From Kovacikia minuta CCNUW1 (GTDB lineage: Bacteria > Cyanobacteriota > Cyanobacteriia > Leptolyngbyales > Leptolyngbyaceae): a stretch of DNA of 64,000 nucleotides. Of this stretch, positions 63,919 through 64,000 are shown piece by piece. How positions within the stretch are numbered: position 1 is the first letter of the stretch; every line of letters starts with the position of its first letter. The notes beneath the pieces are model-generated. The model worked only from the letters and a program-made list of their open reading frames with translations, ran no database searches and was not told the origin of the DNA. The translations under genes were made by a program, and so were the position numbers. Location of the stretch: positions 5,776,536-5,840,535 of the forward strand of contig NZ_CP083582.1 of assembly GCF_020091585.1 (NCBI RefSeq), read 5' to 3'.

Positions 63919-64000
63919 ATGAAACGGGAGGTTATTCAGGACTTTCTGAATTTACCAGGAATTGCGGGTGTTGCCCTAATGGATGGGCGCTCTCGCCCCT
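63919..64000 (+). CDS. conserved cyanobacterial protein, N-terminal part only
   Basis: ATG at 63919 opens MKREVIQDFLNLPGIAGVAL then MDGRSRP and is cut by the window end. I recall similar starts (M-K-R-x-I-Q-x-F-L-N-L-P-G-I-A-G-V-A-L-M-D-G) in conserved cyanobacterial proteins of roadblock-like type; this link is weak. It is divergent from rbcR, so the ~185 bases between 63733 and 63919 hold both promoters. Confidence 0.6.
   Translation, partial: MKREVIQDFLNLPGIAGVALMDGRSRP

Overview
The window looks like chromosomal DNA of a filamentous, Leptolyngbya/Oscillatoriales-type cyanobacterium. The evidence is the very frequent HIP1 octamer GCGATCGC, many cyanobacterial dispersed repeats (short tandem heptamers, small inverted-repeat elements), and marker genes: GvpK, ferredoxin-dependent nirA/narB, a PsaK-like photosystem I subunit, an RbcR-type LysR regulator, Tab2, CIA30 and caspase/CHAT proteins. 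No rRNA, tRNA, CRISPR array, prophage or complete IS element was recognised.

Layout. 0-1 kb: gvpK, possibly the end of a gas-vesicle cluster. 1-9 kb: a SPOR-like secreted protein, a FecR-like protein overlapping a CHASE2 histidine kinase, then two more multidomain histidine kinases. 9-16 kb: two divergent phytanoyl-CoA-dioxygenase-like proteins, a large SPFH protein, a frameshifted DUF4333 lipoprotein and a GT4 glycosyltransferase. 16-18 kb: a single-domain globin behind a 91-bp tandem duplication, and a secreted CHAT protein. 18-28.3 kb: the nitrate assimilation operon nirA-nrtA-nrtB-nrtC-nrtD-(DUF1830)-narB, driven by a textbook NtcA-type promoter. It would import nitrate by an ABC transporter and reduce it to nitrite (NarB) and ammonium (NirA) with ferredoxin electrons. 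28-35 kb: an ArsC/Spx-like protein, a HEAT-like protein, a P-loop kinase, a DNA-ligase-associated exonuclease and Uma2. 35-45 kb: murD, leuA, a PIN toxin-antitoxin pair, a second Uma2, an alpha/beta hydrolase, CIA30 and a REC-histidine kinase. 46-54 kb: a PsaK-like protein, PdeM, PmbA/TldD, Tab2, an S1 protein and a PRC-barrel protein. 54-57 kb: an EACC1-like protein and a caspase with EF-hand and TPR, the best candidate for a conflict or cell-death module. 57.5-64 kb: KefF-KefC, an EamA exporter, a Ser/Thr kinase, rbcR, and the start of a conserved protein cut by the window end.

Two themes run across the window. First, eight genes (DUF4333 lipoprotein, nrtA, nrtB, an ABM-like protein, a DUF2237 protein, the S1 protein, the Ser/Thr kinase, rbcR) are each broken by what reads as exactly one extra base. 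No one-base deletion was seen. This bias, hitting normally indispensable genes, points to residual insertion errors in the assembly rather than gene decay, although it cannot be proved from sequence alone. Second, dispersed repeats shape the region. They fill the intercistronic gaps of the nitrate operon, form 100-, 105- and 127-bp inverted-repeat elements (one nested in another), and have been read into the coding sequences of at least three proteins.
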